Assembly: GCF_030577135.1 (NCBI RefSeq) | Contig: NZ_JAUIRR010000005.1 | Coordinates: 2,113-66,112 of the forward strand | Length of the DNA stretch: 64,000 nt | Origin: Sulfurimonas sp. hsl 1-7 | GTDB taxonomy: Bacteria > Campylobacterota > Campylobacteria > Campylobacterales > Sulfurimonadaceae | Direction: 5' to 3' | Part shown: piece by piece, positions 18,843 to 28,302 of the stretch | Numbering within the stretch: position 1 is the first letter of the stretch | How the letters are laid out: each line of letters begins with the position of its first letter | Notes under the pieces: model-generated | Seen by the model: only the letters and a program-made list of their open reading frames with translations | Databases searched by the model: none | What the model was told of the DNA's origin: nothing | Position numbers and translations under genes: made by a program

Positions 18843-20924
18843 ATGCCTTTATCTAGACTAAACGAACAGCAATATGAAGCTGCAACATCTCAACATTCCA
18901 AAAATCTTATTATCGCTTCAGCAGGAACGGGAAAAACTTCTACAATTGTAGGTAGAATTGCCCACCTTTTAAACAGCGGTGTAGAGCCTAATGAGATTTT
19001 ACTCCTAACTTTTACCAATAAAGCAGCAGCTGAGATGGTAAGCCGTGTTGCCGAATTTTTTGGAACTGGGGTTGCCTCAAAAATAGATGCAGGGACGTTT
19101 CATGCTGTTAGTTACAGATGGTTAAAGAAAAAAGATAAACGTGTTGTTTTAAAACAGCAACGTGAGTTAAAGACACTGTTTCGCTCCGTATTTGAAAAAC
19201 GTTCATTTGGGCATATTGATGCTGACGTACAGGCGTACGGCGGGAACTATCTGTATGATCTTTACTCTTTTTATCAAAATACGGAACTCTCTAACAATTT
19301 TGAGAACTGGATAAAAAACAACTATCCTGAACATGAACTATTTGCCATGATCTATGCCGATGTAGTTGATGAGTTTGAAAAACTCAAACGTGAATACGGT
19401 TTTTTAAACTTTAACGATCTGCTTTTAGATTTTCGTGCAATGTGTAAAGAGCATCATCTAGGATATAAAGAGGTTCTTGTTGATGAATATCAAGATACAA
19501 ATGCACTTCAAGGGACTTTGATAGATGCAATGAATCCACCTTCACTTTTTTGTGTGGGGGATTATGATCAAAGTATCTATGCCTTTAACGGAGCCGATAT
19601 TACGATTATCGGTTCATTTACAAAAAAATATCCCGATGCAGTTGTACATACACTGACAAAAAACTACCGATCAACCGTGCCGATTTTATCTTTGGCGAAT
19701 AAGGTGATCGAGCATAATGAGAGGATATATCCGAAAAAACTCGAAGTTACCCGTAGGGACGTAGATACACCTCCGAAACTTTTAGCATACGATGAGTTGT
19801 TTGACCAGTATCACGGTGTAGCAGATATGATCTCCAAAACACAGACACCCCGTGAAGATATAGCAGTTATTTTTAGAAACAACTCTTCAGCCGACGGGAT
19901 AGAAGTGGCACTCCGTGAACTTGATATCCCTTGTAAACGTAAAGGTGGAACCAGCTTTTTTGACTCCCGTGAGGTAAAAGCTGTACTTGATCTTTATACA
20001 CTTCTTGTAAACGAATCGGATATGATGGCTTTTATCCATATATTTGAATTTGCCCGCGGGATCGGAAGTGCGATGGCAAAAGAGATCTATATAGCGCTAA
20101 AGAACTTAGGGCAGGGGAGTATGTTTTACGGTCTCTACGCTCCCGATGAGTCTATGACAAATCCGTTTGAAAAAAGAAAACTCAATCATCAACTCGGACT
20201 CTTTGACGACTTTTTGGAACTTGGAGCTGTAGGGAAATATGCGAAGCTCGGATTTGAAGCGAAGTTTATGAAAAATCCCGTACTTAAACACCCTAAACTC
20301 ACAAAAGAGTCGGCAACGTTTTTACATAACTTCTATCTGTTGTTTCGTGATCTAAAAGGTATAAAACAGCCTAAAACGATAGTTCGTAAAATAGCAGCTT
20401 CGGAGTTTTTCAAGTATATTGCCGATCTGTTATCTACTAAGCGTGCAACTCTTAAAGACGGCAATATTGACGAGAAACAAAAACAGGAATCGCTCATTAG
20501 AATAGAGAGAAAAATGAAACTGCTGCAAGAGCTCTCTCACCCGTACAATGAACATGAACGTTTTTTAAATGCTATGATACTCGGCTCATCTGACCTTTCT
20601 CAAGGTGAGGGTGTTAACCTTTTAAGTGTACACGCTTCAAAAGGTTTGGAGTATAAAGAGGTGTACGTAGTTGACCTTATGGATGGACGTTTCCCAAATA
20701 GAAAACTGATGGTACGAGGCGGGAGTCTGGATGAGGAGAGACGTTTGTTTTATGTGGCGGTAACACGTGCAAAAGATGTCCTTTATCTTAGTTTCGCAAA
20801 ATACGACAAGATCAAAAAACAAAATTTCTTACCGTCGCAGTTTGTATATGAAGCGGGACTTGTACCTAAAGATGAAGGGTATCGTGAGATGGTGCAAAAA
20901 GAGATGGATAAAGAGGAGGATTAG
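18843..20924 (+). CDS. UvrD/Rep-family ATP-dependent DNA helicase
   Basis: A 693-residue superfamily 1A helicase with all motifs: Q-motif 'LNEQQYEAA', Walker A 'ASAGTGKTSTI' (~28-36), 'LLTFTNKAAAEMV', motif II 'VDEYQDTN', motif III 'GDYDQSIYAFNGAD', motif IV 'LTKNYRST', motif V 'SVHASKGLEY' and motif VI 'RRLFYVAVTRAKD'. It unwinds DNA 3'-5' in repair or replication restart. UvrD, Rep and PcrA cannot be separated by eye. No AddA/RecB-like nuclease tail is present. The stop overlaps that of the convergent EI24 gene by four bases inside a small hairpin. Confidence 0.92.
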   Translation: MPLSRLNEQQYEAATSQHSKNLIIASAGTGKTSTIVGRIAHLLNSGVEPNEILLLTFTNKAAAEMVSRVAEFFGTGVASKIDAGTFHAVSYRWLKKKDKRVVLKQQRELKTLFRSVFEKRSFGHIDADVQAYGGNYLYDLYSFYQNTELSNNFENWIKNNYPEHELFAMIYADVVDEFEKLKREYGFLNFNDLLLDFRAMCKEHHLGYKEVLVDEYQDTNALQGTLIDAMNPPSLFCVGDYDQSIYAFNGADITIIGSFTKKYPDAVVHTLTKNYRSTVPILSLANKVIEHNERIYPKKLEVTRRDVDTPPKLLAYDELFDQYHGVADMISKTQTPREDIAVIFRNNSSADGIEVALRELDIPCKRKGGTSFFDSREVKAVLDLYTLLVNESDMMAFIHIFEFARGIGSAMAKEIYIALKNLGQGSMFYGLYAPDESMTNPFEKRKLNHQLGLFDDFLELGAVGKYAKLGFEAKFMKNPVLKHPKLTKESATFLHNFYLLFRDLKGIKQPKTIVRKIAASEFFKYIADLLSTKRATLKDGNIDEKQKQESLIRIERKMKLLQELSHPYNEHERFLNAMILGSSDLSQGEGVNLLSVHASKGLEYKEVYVVDLMDGRFPNRKLMVRGGSLDEERRLFYVAVTRAKDVLYLSFAKYDKIKKQNFLPSQFVYEAGLVPKDEGYREMVQKEMDKEED

Positions 20925-20937
20925 CGCTGTGCTAATC
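20919..20937. terminator. Small hairpin over convergent stop codons
   Basis: GATTAGC / GCTAATC (7 bp) with loop GCTGT, containing both the helicase TAG and the EI24 TAA. The following plus-strand sequence is only moderately T-rich (TCTCATCTTTCTT), so it is a weak bidirectional terminator at best. Confidence 0.35.
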
Positions 20938-21712
20938 TCATCTTTCTTACCTCTAAAAAGTAGCTGTGCCCCAGGTAGATTACATAAAATACCGTAGCAA
21001 AAAAGATCACAAACGGTATGAGTGAGATAAGGTAGAGTATAAGTGTTTTTAACCTTATCGTCCCTCCATAAAAAAGTTTCATCTTAATCGCTTCCTCTTT
21101 TGTACAGATGTTTGAAGATACATCATATGTGATCATCTTATGGAAAAAGTAATACAGCGGAAAATTAAACGCGATGATGTTAAGTACCGGGATAAAATAC
21201 AAAGGGATACATACGACAAAAAGTATGAGCATAATAAGAACCCATTTTATCGTTAAAAAGATCCCCTCTAAAAGATTAGAATGGCCAATCATTGCAACAT
21301 CTTGGTAGTGTCTTTTGTGTAGCTCTTTTAAGATCATATGGGTCATAAAACCGATAACGATAAGTGCTACAAAGATAGAAAAATAAAGCATTAAGATAGA
21401 GCCTATCGTATAAACTAGAAACGTAGCTATCCATGATGTGATGGCACTGCTCATTAAAAATTTAATGATAGCGGTGTTTTCCAGTGTCGCGGTGAAACTA
21501 TCCGTATGGGGTACTCCGTTTTGAATAGTTGTCTGGGTTGATTCTACATGCATAGTTGAATCAAGCTGATCAAGTCCGATCCCTGCCAGTACAAAAAATA
21601 AAATATATAAAACTAACATACTCACTACAAAAGGGAGTATAGAATATTTAATCATCTTTGATGTAAAAAGATCCTTTATACTCAGCGTTAATATACCTGT
21701 TTCATTATCCAT
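20921..21712 (-). CDS. EI24 domain-containing membrane protein
   Basis: A 263-residue multi-pass protein with about six membrane helices. The pattern 'LTLSIKDLFTSKMIKYSILPF' (N-terminus), 'MIGHSNLLEGIFLTIKW' and 'IPVLNIIAFNFPLYYFFHK' resembles the EI24/CysZ-like family. In proteobacteria CysZ is linked to sulfate uptake, but many EI24 proteins have no known role. It overlaps the DUF3137 gene by eight bases and ends the long minus-strand unit. Association with LemA/DUF3137 hints at envelope function, but no substrate can be inferred. Confidence 0.7.
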   Translation of the reverse strand: MDNETGILTLSIKDLFTSKMIKYSILPFVVSMLVLYILFFVLAGIGLDQLDSTMHVESTQTTIQNGVPHTDSFTATLENTAIIKFLMSSAITSWIATFLVYTIGSILMLYFSIFVALIVIGFMTHMILKELHKRHYQDVAMIGHSNLLEGIFLTIKWVLIMLILFVVCIPLYFIPVLNIIAFNFPLYYFFHKMITYDVSSNICTKEEAIKMKLFYGGTIRLKTLILYLISLIPFVIFFATVFYVIYLGHSYFLEVRKMRLAQR

Positions 21713-22667
21713 GTTTACTCCAAATTTTTTGATTTAATTTTAACTCTTCAACGATCCCGATCGAGAGGTGTAGGGTCTTAATATACTCCATCGCTATTTT
21801 ATACTCTAAAAGTGAGTTAAATATAGAGGGTTCAAAAAGATCCTTATTGTACTCGATTGCCATATAGATATTTCTTCCTCGAAAAGAGACATAAACGGGA
21901 TGTCCCGAATGTTTTCTGTAGTGTAAGATCTTCTCCATTAACGTATGGGTAAGTATATATCTCGCTTCAATCTGATCGCTTCCATACACGACAAACTCTT
22001 TTTCAAATTCAGGAGAATCCATCTTGACTAGGTCTCCGCTTCTCGAGAAGTTATTTGCCTGTAAAAATGAGCCGATAAGATCACCAAATGTACTTTGTGC
22101 AGTATCGGGAAGTACGACTGTTTTCCCTTTAAAGTTCTTGTGAAAATCACTGATGATAAACAAACCTTTAAAGATTGTCGAGTAAGAGCGTCTTCCTTTG
22201 GAATCACGATGCTCTTTTTCGGCATGAAGATCGGAAAATGTCAGATCAACACCGTCTATCTTACCTTTAACAAGATCGTTTCCTGAATAACGATCGGGAG
22301 AGGGGAACAAATAAGAGCGATTAAAATATTCAACATCTACATGAAGGTCAGGGATGTAATGAAAAGAGCTGTCTATCTCTTCAATAAGCGGTCTGATCAC
22401 TTTCTCTTTAAATTCATCTCTATAATCAGATATAAGAAATCTATAGAGTATCCCGCCGAGTGCTACATACCCAACAAGGCTAAATACAATAAATTCGATA
22501 TTCATGTAGTCTAAAAGAGAGAAAAAGAGTAGTGCTGCAATAAGGGTATAGATAATTCCTATAGTAATGACACGTTTTTTTACTCTTTCTCTATTTTTAT
22601 CAAGTTCTTCTAAAACAGGATGGAGTTTTTTATAATAAAAATCTGTTAACTCACTGATACTTTTCAT
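21705..22667 (-). CDS. DUF3137 domain-containing membrane protein
   Basis: A 320-residue protein with two adjacent N-terminal membrane helices (~32-75, with a short turn) and a soluble domain of ~240 residues. 'GKIDGVDLTFSDLHAE' and 'SYSTIFKGLFIISDFHKNF' with 'TVVLPD' are typical of DUF3137. The family is commonly encoded next to lemA, as here: it follows lemA with a two-base gap and overlaps the EI24 gene by eight bases. Function is unknown; the arrangement suggests a LemA/DUF3137 membrane complex. Confidence 0.8.
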   Translation of the reverse strand: MKSISELTDFYYKKLHPVLEELDKNRERVKKRVITIGIIYTLIAALLFFSLLDYMNIEFIVFSLVGYVALGGILYRFLISDYRDEFKEKVIRPLIEEIDSSFHYIPDLHVDVEYFNRSYLFPSPDRYSGNDLVKGKIDGVDLTFSDLHAEKEHRDSKGRRSYSTIFKGLFIISDFHKNFKGKTVVLPDTAQSTFGDLIGSFLQANNFSRSGDLVKMDSPEFEKEFVVYGSDQIEARYILTHTLMEKILHYRKHSGHPVYVSFRGRNIYMAIEYNKDLFEPSIFNSLLEYKIAMEYIKTLHLSIGIVEELKLNQKIWSKHG

Positions 22668-22669
22668 AT

Positions 22670-23227
22670 TTATGAATTAAACAGCTCTTTTACATTTACG
22701 TTTTGTCTTTGAGTATCGGGAATCTCAAACACCTCTTTTCTTGTATAACTCATTGCACTCGCCATAAAGTTAGTAGGGATCATCTCTATGGCATTGTTAT
22801 AGTCAGTCACTGCCTGGTTATAAGCACGACGAGCTGCCGAGATCTGCTCTTCCACCTCATTTAAACTTCTTTGGAGGTGCATTACATTTTCATTTGCTTT
22901 TAATTCTGGATAGTTTTCAACTGCTACCATAATAGAGCCGAGTGCAGATGTAACTTTTGCATCAAGGTGGATCTTCTCTTCATCCGAGATATTTGGTTTA
23001 TTCGCTTCGGCACGCAGTTTTGTGACTTCTTGGAGGATTGACTTTTCATGTTCCATATATTTACCAACAGAGGCAACAAGGTTTGGGATGAGGTCATAAC
23101 GTTTTTTGAGTTGTGTATCTATACTTGCAAAGATATTTTCAACTTGATTCTTCTTTGAAACAAGAGAGTTGTACATAAGTACTAAAATGATCCCTATAAC
23201 TATCGCAATAATAAGTGGAGTTGACAT
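22670..23227 (-). CDS. lemA: LemA family protein
   Basis: A 185-residue protein with one N-terminal membrane helix (IIAIVIGIILVLMYNSLV) and a helical domain carrying LemA signatures: 'VSKKNQVENIFASIDTQLKKR' (in part), 'YDLIPNLVASVGKYMEHE', 'YPELKANENVMHLQ', 'RAYNQAVTDYN' and 'RQNVNVKELF' near the C-terminus. Predicted topology puts a short N-terminus outside and the helical part facing one side of the inner membrane. The biological role is unclear. It has its own TATAAT box on the minus strand in the 33-base upstream gap and SD AAGGACTTGAT, so it may be transcribed separately from the flavoprotein gene. Confidence 0.92.
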   Translation of the reverse strand: MSTPLIIAIVIGIILVLMYNSLVSKKNQVENIFASIDTQLKKRYDLIPNLVASVGKYMEHEKSILQEVTKLRAEANKPNISDEEKIHLDAKVTSALGSIMVAVENYPELKANENVMHLQRSLNEVEEQISAARRAYNQAVTDYNNAIEMIPTNFMASAMSYTRKEVFEIPDTQRQNVNVKELFNS

Positions 23228-23260
23228 ATCAAGTCCTTTAGAAGTTTTAAATCATTATAT

Positions 23261-24445
23261 CTAATTTTTTATAATATGTTGCGCAGCCGTGTAAGCACTA
23301 CTCCATGCAAAGGCGAAGTTGTATCCGCCGCGGCGCCCTACAACGTCTAGAACCTCTCCGATAAAGTAGATGTTATTCTCCTTTTTAGATTGGAATGTTT
23401 TTTCATCGATCTCTGAAGTGTCAATTCCGCCGCCGCTTACTTCGGCATGACGGAAACCGTGTGTATCGCTCACTTCAAATTTCCAGTTAAGAATCTGGTT
23501 GGCTATTTTTTTTGAGAGTTTTGTATCTATGTCAGTAGTTTGCGGTTCAATATGAAGGGATTCGAGTACACCGCTTACAATCTTTGTCGGTAATAATCCC
23601 AAGAGAATGTCGAAGATACAAAACTCCGGATTTATTTTTGCAACTTTTTGGATATGGTTTGAGAGTTTTTGTGCATTAAAAGTAGGGAGTAGGTTGACCG
23701 CTATATCTACAGCCTGATAGTTTAAAAGTGATTCACTTGCAAGTTGCGAGATATCGAGTATTGCGAATCCGGAAACTCCATAGTTTGTAAAAAGTATATC
23801 TCCGGTAATCGTATTCTCTTTGACACCGTTGATGTAGAGTGAAACTTCACCGTCAACTTTAGCCCCGGCCATCTTTTTTGCCAGCTTGGAGTCCAGTTCA
23901 AGTTGTACCAAAGAGGGGTAGGTTGGGATGATGTTATGTCCCAACTCTTTAGCAAAAGTATACCCGTCATCACATCCGCCTAGATGTGACGCCGCTTCAC
24001 TTCCAGTTGCTACAACCACTGCATCGTATTTCTCTGTGAGTTTTCTAAGAGAGTATATCTTAGTCTCTGTAATTATTTTTACTCCAAGATTTTGAGCAGT
24101 TTGAATAAATGTATTGGCAACTGATTTTGCTTCATTACTCAGCGGATACGCACGTCCGTCTTCTAAAACATTAAGAAGCAGTCCAAGAGAGTTTACAGTT
24201 TTCTCAAAACTCTCAAAGCCGAAGTTTTTAAGTGCATACTCAACAAATGTAGGGTTTTGAGAAAAAAAGTCTGTCGTTTTTAGAGAATTGTTTGAGATGT
24301 TACAGCGACCGTTTCCCGATACAAGTATCTTTTTGGCAGGTTTTGTATTTTGTTCAAAGAGATCTACAGTTACACCGTTTTTTGCACACTCAATCGCACA
24401 AAAAAGTCCCGATGCCCCGGCTCCGATGATCGCTATCTTTTTCAT
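23261..24445 (-). CDS. HI0933/YhiN-family FAD-dependent oxidoreductase
   Basis: A 394-residue flavoprotein. The N-terminus is a dinucleotide-binding fold 'IIGAGASGLFCAIECAKNG'. The family-specific features 'KKILVSGNGRCNISNN', 'DILFTNYGVSGFAILDIS', 'EVSGGGIDTSEID' and 'GRRGGYNFAFAWSSAYTA' are present. The family is often labelled BaiN-like or aminoacetone oxidase; the substrate is not established. It directly abuts mutS2 (stop and start adjacent) in the murC-mutS2 unit. Membership of the family is clear, the reaction is not. Confidence 0.88.
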   Translation of the reverse strand: MKKIAIIGAGASGLFCAIECAKNGVTVDLFEQNTKPAKKILVSGNGRCNISNNSLKTTDFFSQNPTFVEYALKNFGFESFEKTVNSLGLLLNVLEDGRAYPLSNEAKSVANTFIQTAQNLGVKIITETKIYSLRKLTEKYDAVVVATGSEAASHLGGCDDGYTFAKELGHNIIPTYPSLVQLELDSKLAKKMAGAKVDGEVSLYINGVKENTITGDILFTNYGVSGFAILDISQLASESLLNYQAVDIAVNLLPTFNAQKLSNHIQKVAKINPEFCIFDILLGLLPTKIVSGVLESLHIEPQTTDIDTKLSKKIANQILNWKFEVSDTHGFRHAEVSGGGIDTSEIDEKTFQSKKENNIYFIGEVLDVVGRRGGYNFAFAWSSAYTAAQHIIKN

Positions 24446-26647
24446 CTAAAGAGTTACTATTTTTGCTCCAAAGCCACCCATATGTGCTGGAGCATCCTCA
24501 AACTTTTTCACTCTTGGATGGTGTTTTAAAAACTCTTTGACGGCATGTGAAAGTTTTCCCGTTCCGATTCCGTGATATACTATCACTTCATCCCAGCCAT
24601 TAACCAGTGCATCGTTTAAAAACTTGTCCAATACTTCACACGCTTCATCTCCGCGCATACCGTGAAGGTCACACTTTAGACCCGCTTTTTTCTCAACATT
24701 GACACGTACATCCGTCTTTGGTTTTTGTTTTACGATCTTGGTAGGTTTTAAGTGTTTTGTTTTAACACGTACTTTCATACCGTTAATGTCGATCGTAGCA
24801 TCAGATTTCCCTTTCATAGAGACTATCACACCGCTTTGAGAGTGGTATTTTACTTCATCACCAACTTTAAACTCTATATCTCGAGGGATCTCCGCTTTTT
24901 GTTCACGTGGCAGTTTTTTATTTGCTTTGTTCATCGCACGGTGAATCTCTTTTATATCTCCGCCACGAGCCGCTTTTTTAGCTTCGTTGATCGCCTCTTC
25001 ATAGCTCTGCTTTAAGAGTGATTCTTGTTTTTGAAGCTCAAGGTTGAGAGCTTCTCTTTGATCTTTTAAAGCCTGCTCTTTCTTTTTGAGCTCTTCAAGC
25101 TTTTCATCCACCTCTTTGTGTTTTTGTTTAAGCTCGCGTTCTAACTCCGAACCGCGTTCGATTAAAAGTGAAAGTTTCTCAGAGTTGTCTCCGTAAACTT
25201 TTTTTGCCTCACCAACTAAACTGGTCGCTATCCCGTAACGGCTTGCAGTTTCAAAAGCGTAACTTTTCCCGATGATACCTTGCATGAACTCATATGTCGG
25301 TCTGCGCTGATCTTCATCGTAAATAGCAGCAAGTAGTTCCACATCGTCACGATCGGCCATTAGTGCGGCAAGACGTTTATGGTGAGTCGTAACTACAACC
25401 TTTTGCCCTTTTTTGATCAGATCGTCAAGTATCACTTTAAACAGAGCTGCTGCTTCATCACTATCTGTTCCAAGCTCGATCTCATCGACACCGATAAGGG
25501 CTTGTTTTTTTGTAAAGATTTGTGAGAACTGCTGCATACGACCGGCAAATGTAGAGATGTCATTTTTTACGTTTTGCGGATCATCTATGATCGCTTCGAG
25601 ATCTTTAAAGTTTCCTATCTCACTCTTTGTTTCATTGAGTTTCATAGGGATGATATATTTTGCCATAAACGCCGATGCGAGTATCGATTTTAAAAGCATA
25701 GTTTTACCGCCGGCATTTACCCCGGTAATCATAAGAATGTTTTTAGAGAAATCCACATTGATAGGTTTTGCGTGTTGCAGAGCCGGATGGATAAAATCTT
25801 TTAAAACAATATTTTTATGGTTTTTGCTTTTAATGATCTGAAGATCTTTACTTCTTGCAAATAAAACACGCGCTTGATAGTTGTCGAACTTTGAGAACTC
25901 TTTGTCTATATAGTTTATAAACGGCAAAAGTTCTGCAAGTTTTTGTGAAAACTCTTTTGCATAAGCATAAAAAAGAGCTTCACGCTCTTGTTCTATATAT
26001 CTGATCTTCTCTTTCGTTTTTAAGATGACATCAGGTGCTACATAAAAAAATCCACCGGTACTGCGTCCGATAACTGCACCTTTTAGTACATGGTTAAAGC
26101 CACCGCGAACAAGTAAACACTCCTCATTGTTGATGAAGTGTACCTGTGTATCTACAAGATAGCCTGCAATTTTAGAACTGCCCATTAAACGTTTGAGTGA
26201 TGAGCTGATCTCATTTTTATGCTCTTTGATCCTCTGGCTTAGTCCAAAAAGTGTTTCGTCAAGATTTTCTTCAAAGCGTCCTTGGATGTCAAAGTATTTT
26301 TCAACCTCTAAAAACTTTTCCGGTATTTCGATCTTCTCGAGCCATTCTCCGATGATACAATCTAGGTTTTTATTGCGAAAGTAACGGAAGTAACGGACAA
26401 CTTTAACAAGTTCGAAAATCTGTTCAAAATTCAGTACACCGTGTTTTTTAAGATGGTTTTTGATCGAGAAAAAATCTATCACTTTTGGAGGGGCATTAAA
26501 CTCTATTTTGTCAAGTGCCTTAATGTAGCGGTAGTGGAGTTCTTGATCACCCTCTATATATAAAGAGTCTTCTCTTGAGAAAAAACTCTTAAACTGTGAA
26601 ATGTGTGAGTCGAGGTCTAGTTGTGTCAGTAGTTTGTCTATTTGCAA
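24446..26647 (-). CDS. mutS2: MutS2 (Smr-domain MutS-family ATPase)
   Basis: A 733-residue MutS2 protein lacking the mismatch-recognition domain. The ATPase has P-loop 'ITGVNAGGKTMLLKS' (~330), 'STFAGRMQQFSQIF', Walker B 'ALIGVDEIELGTDSDE' and 'VVTTHHKRL'. A long charged coiled coil (~510-600) is followed by a KOW-like segment and a C-terminal Smr domain (~655-733) with 'CDLHGMRGDEA' and 'VYHGIGTGKL', the LDxHG and HGxGxG-type motifs of Smr nucleases. Known MutS2 roles are suppressing recombination and, in some bacteria, rescuing stalled ribosomes or oxidative-damage repair. It overlaps the small membrane gene upstream by ten bases. Confidence 0.94.
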   Translation of the reverse strand: MQIDKLLTQLDLDSHISQFKSFFSREDSLYIEGDQELHYRYIKALDKIEFNAPPKVIDFFSIKNHLKKHGVLNFEQIFELVKVVRYFRYFRNKNLDCIIGEWLEKIEIPEKFLEVEKYFDIQGRFEENLDETLFGLSQRIKEHKNEISSSLKRLMGSSKIAGYLVDTQVHFINNEECLLVRGGFNHVLKGAVIGRSTGGFFYVAPDVILKTKEKIRYIEQEREALFYAYAKEFSQKLAELLPFINYIDKEFSKFDNYQARVLFARSKDLQIIKSKNHKNIVLKDFIHPALQHAKPINVDFSKNILMITGVNAGGKTMLLKSILASAFMAKYIIPMKLNETKSEIGNFKDLEAIIDDPQNVKNDISTFAGRMQQFSQIFTKKQALIGVDEIELGTDSDEAAALFKVILDDLIKKGQKVVVTTHHKRLAALMADRDDVELLAAIYDEDQRRPTYEFMQGIIGKSYAFETASRYGIATSLVGEAKKVYGDNSEKLSLLIERGSELERELKQKHKEVDEKLEELKKKEQALKDQREALNLELQKQESLLKQSYEEAINEAKKAARGGDIKEIHRAMNKANKKLPREQKAEIPRDIEFKVGDEVKYHSQSGVIVSMKGKSDATIDINGMKVRVKTKHLKPTKIVKQKPKTDVRVNVEKKAGLKCDLHGMRGDEACEVLDKFLNDALVNGWDEVIVYHGIGTGKLSHAVKEFLKHHPRVKKFEDAPAHMGGFGAKIVTL

Positions 26648-26967
26648 TTCGTGGCTCTAATCATCTCTGCATAGTGTGGTGTATTCTCTTTACCTATGAA
26701 TGTATAAGTGCCTACACTAAGATCGAAGTTTGTAGAATTTACTTCAATCCCGTTGCATATAATGGTTTTTCCCTGCTCATATTTTTTTGCTATTGCTAAA
26801 ACTTTTTCTTGTTCATTGGCTGCGTATGTATTGTACATAATAGCACCTGAGATAAAAAGTGCGAATATTGCCGCAACAATGAGCTTTTGTGAACGTGTAA
26901 GTTCTGTAAAGTAGTGTAGGGCTAAAAAGAGTAAGCCTACAATTATAAGACCAAATATATAAGCCAC
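26638..26967 (-). CDS. Small two-helix membrane protein between murC and mutS2
   Basis: A 109-residue protein with two N-terminal membrane helices (residues ~3-18 and ~28-45), then a ~60-residue soluble tail containing two Cys (IICNGIEVNSTNFD; RATNCK). It directly abuts murC and overlaps mutS2 by ten bases. I recall a small integral membrane protein at the same murC-mutS2 position in Campylobacter jejuni, so the gene is probably real and conserved. The tail cysteines could form a disulfide if periplasmic. No function can be assigned. Confidence 0.72.
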   Translation of the reverse strand: MAYIFGLIIVGLLFLALHYFTELTRSQKLIVAAIFALFISGAIMYNTYAANEQEKVLAIAKKYEQGKTIICNGIEVNSTNFDLSVGTYTFIGKENTPHYAEMIRATNCK

Positions 26968-28284
26968 TTATGCAATTCCTCTTATTTGATATGTAATATC
27001 TCCGGCACCAAAACCGATGATTAGACCATCTTCAAGTGTTTTAAGTGTCTCTTTGTTTTTGACCACGGTAATATGATTGTTTGCACGTTGAATCTCATCT
27101 GCAAGCGTTAAGTTATACCCTTTAAACTTTTCTGCAAAGTCAATATCGCGAGGTGTTTCACCTGCTGCCCATACAGGAAGGATGATAAGCTCCTGTGCCC
27201 CGTCAAAACATTTTATAAACTCATCGAGATTATCGATTGTACGTGAGTATTTATGCGGTTGCCAAATAGCGGTGATCTTATCGAAACCTTTGAGTTCTGC
27301 ATACTCTTTTACTGATTGGAAAGTTGCTTTGATCTCTGTTGGATGGTGTCCGTAATCATCTATGATCACACTGTTGTTTTCTTTACCGACAATATCAAAA
27401 CGTTTTTTAATCCCTTTAAAGTTTAAAAGGTTGTTTCTGATAGTCTCAATATCCATAGACTCATATGCTGCTAAGATTGCCAGTGAAGCGTCGATAGCTA
27501 TATGTTTTCCAAATCCCCATACATCAAAGCTTCCGAGGTCTTTTAGGGTAAATCTTGTGTGTGGTTCATCATTGATTAAAACAAATTCAATTTTTGTAAT
27601 ATCTTCACTTGGATAGAGCCATGTTGCATCACTAAACTCATCTTTAAGAGTTGCTAGAAAAGGATCTTCAGCATTGAGTACTTTGTGTGGAGCTTTTCTA
27701 ATAAATGTTTTATAAGAGTCGTAAAATCTATCGTAGTTATAGTCATAATACTCCATATGCTCTGGTTCTGCGTTGATCACGATTGAGCAGTAAGGATTTG
27801 AGTTTATAAAACTCCCGTCACTCTCATCCGCTTCAAAGATCATCAGATCATTTGTTGCATCGTAACGTACGTTTGAGCCAAACGCTTTTGATTCGGCACC
27901 GATAATAGCAGAACCTTCCATGATAGCTGTCAGTATTGCCGTAGTTGTACTTTTACCGTGTGCACCCGCTACAGAATATACTTTTTTATCATCGAGGATT
28001 TTAAGAAGTGCTTCGCGACGTGCTAAAACTTCGATCCCTTTATCTTTTGCCGCAATCACTTCTGGATTGTCAGGACGGATAATAGCTGAGTGGATAACTA
28101 AATCTTGATCATCTATGGCATCAGCGTTATGAGGAACACTAACTTTGATACCCATATCACGAAGTTTTTTTGTGATAATAGTATCTTTTATATCTGAACC
28201 GCTAACTTCATGCCCTTTGTAATGCATGTACTGAGCTAGTCCAGAGATCCCTATACCGCCAATACCTATAAAATGTATCTTCAT
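26968..28284 (-). CDS. murC: UDP-N-acetylmuramate--L-alanine ligase
   Basis: A 438-residue Mur ligase. The N-terminal UDP-binding domain starts 'IHFIGIGGIGISGLAQYMH'. The ATP-binding motif is 'GAHGKSTTTAI' (~107-117), followed by 'EADESDGSF', 'NAEPEHMEYY' and 'DDYGHHPTEI' at the start of the C-terminal domain, with 'WQPHKYSRT'. It adds L-Ala to UDP-MurNAc in the cytoplasm, the first amino-acid step of peptidoglycan stem-peptide synthesis. The position between the dapC-like gene and mutS2 puts two peptidoglycan-precursor functions in one unit. Normal length. Confidence 0.97.
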   Translation of the reverse strand: MKIHFIGIGGIGISGLAQYMHYKGHEVSGSDIKDTIITKKLRDMGIKVSVPHNADAIDDQDLVIHSAIIRPDNPEVIAAKDKGIEVLARREALLKILDDKKVYSVAGAHGKSTTTAILTAIMEGSAIIGAESKAFGSNVRYDATNDLMIFEADESDGSFINSNPYCSIVINAEPEHMEYYDYNYDRFYDSYKTFIRKAPHKVLNAEDPFLATLKDEFSDATWLYPSEDITKIEFVLINDEPHTRFTLKDLGSFDVWGFGKHIAIDASLAILAAYESMDIETIRNNLLNFKGIKKRFDIVGKENNSVIIDDYGHHPTEIKATFQSVKEYAELKGFDKITAIWQPHKYSRTIDNLDEFIKCFDGAQELIILPVWAAGETPRDIDFAEKFKGYNLTLADEIQRANNHITVVKNKETLKTLEDGLIIGFGAGDITYQIRGIA

Positions 28285-28302
28285 TTAGCTATCTCCTACT
28301 CT

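Noticed and set aside
25413-25841. 142-codon plus-strand frame opposite mutS2
   Set aside because: It lies fully antisense to the conserved MutS2 ATPase domain and has Ser/Phe/Ile-rich composition typical of a shadow frame.
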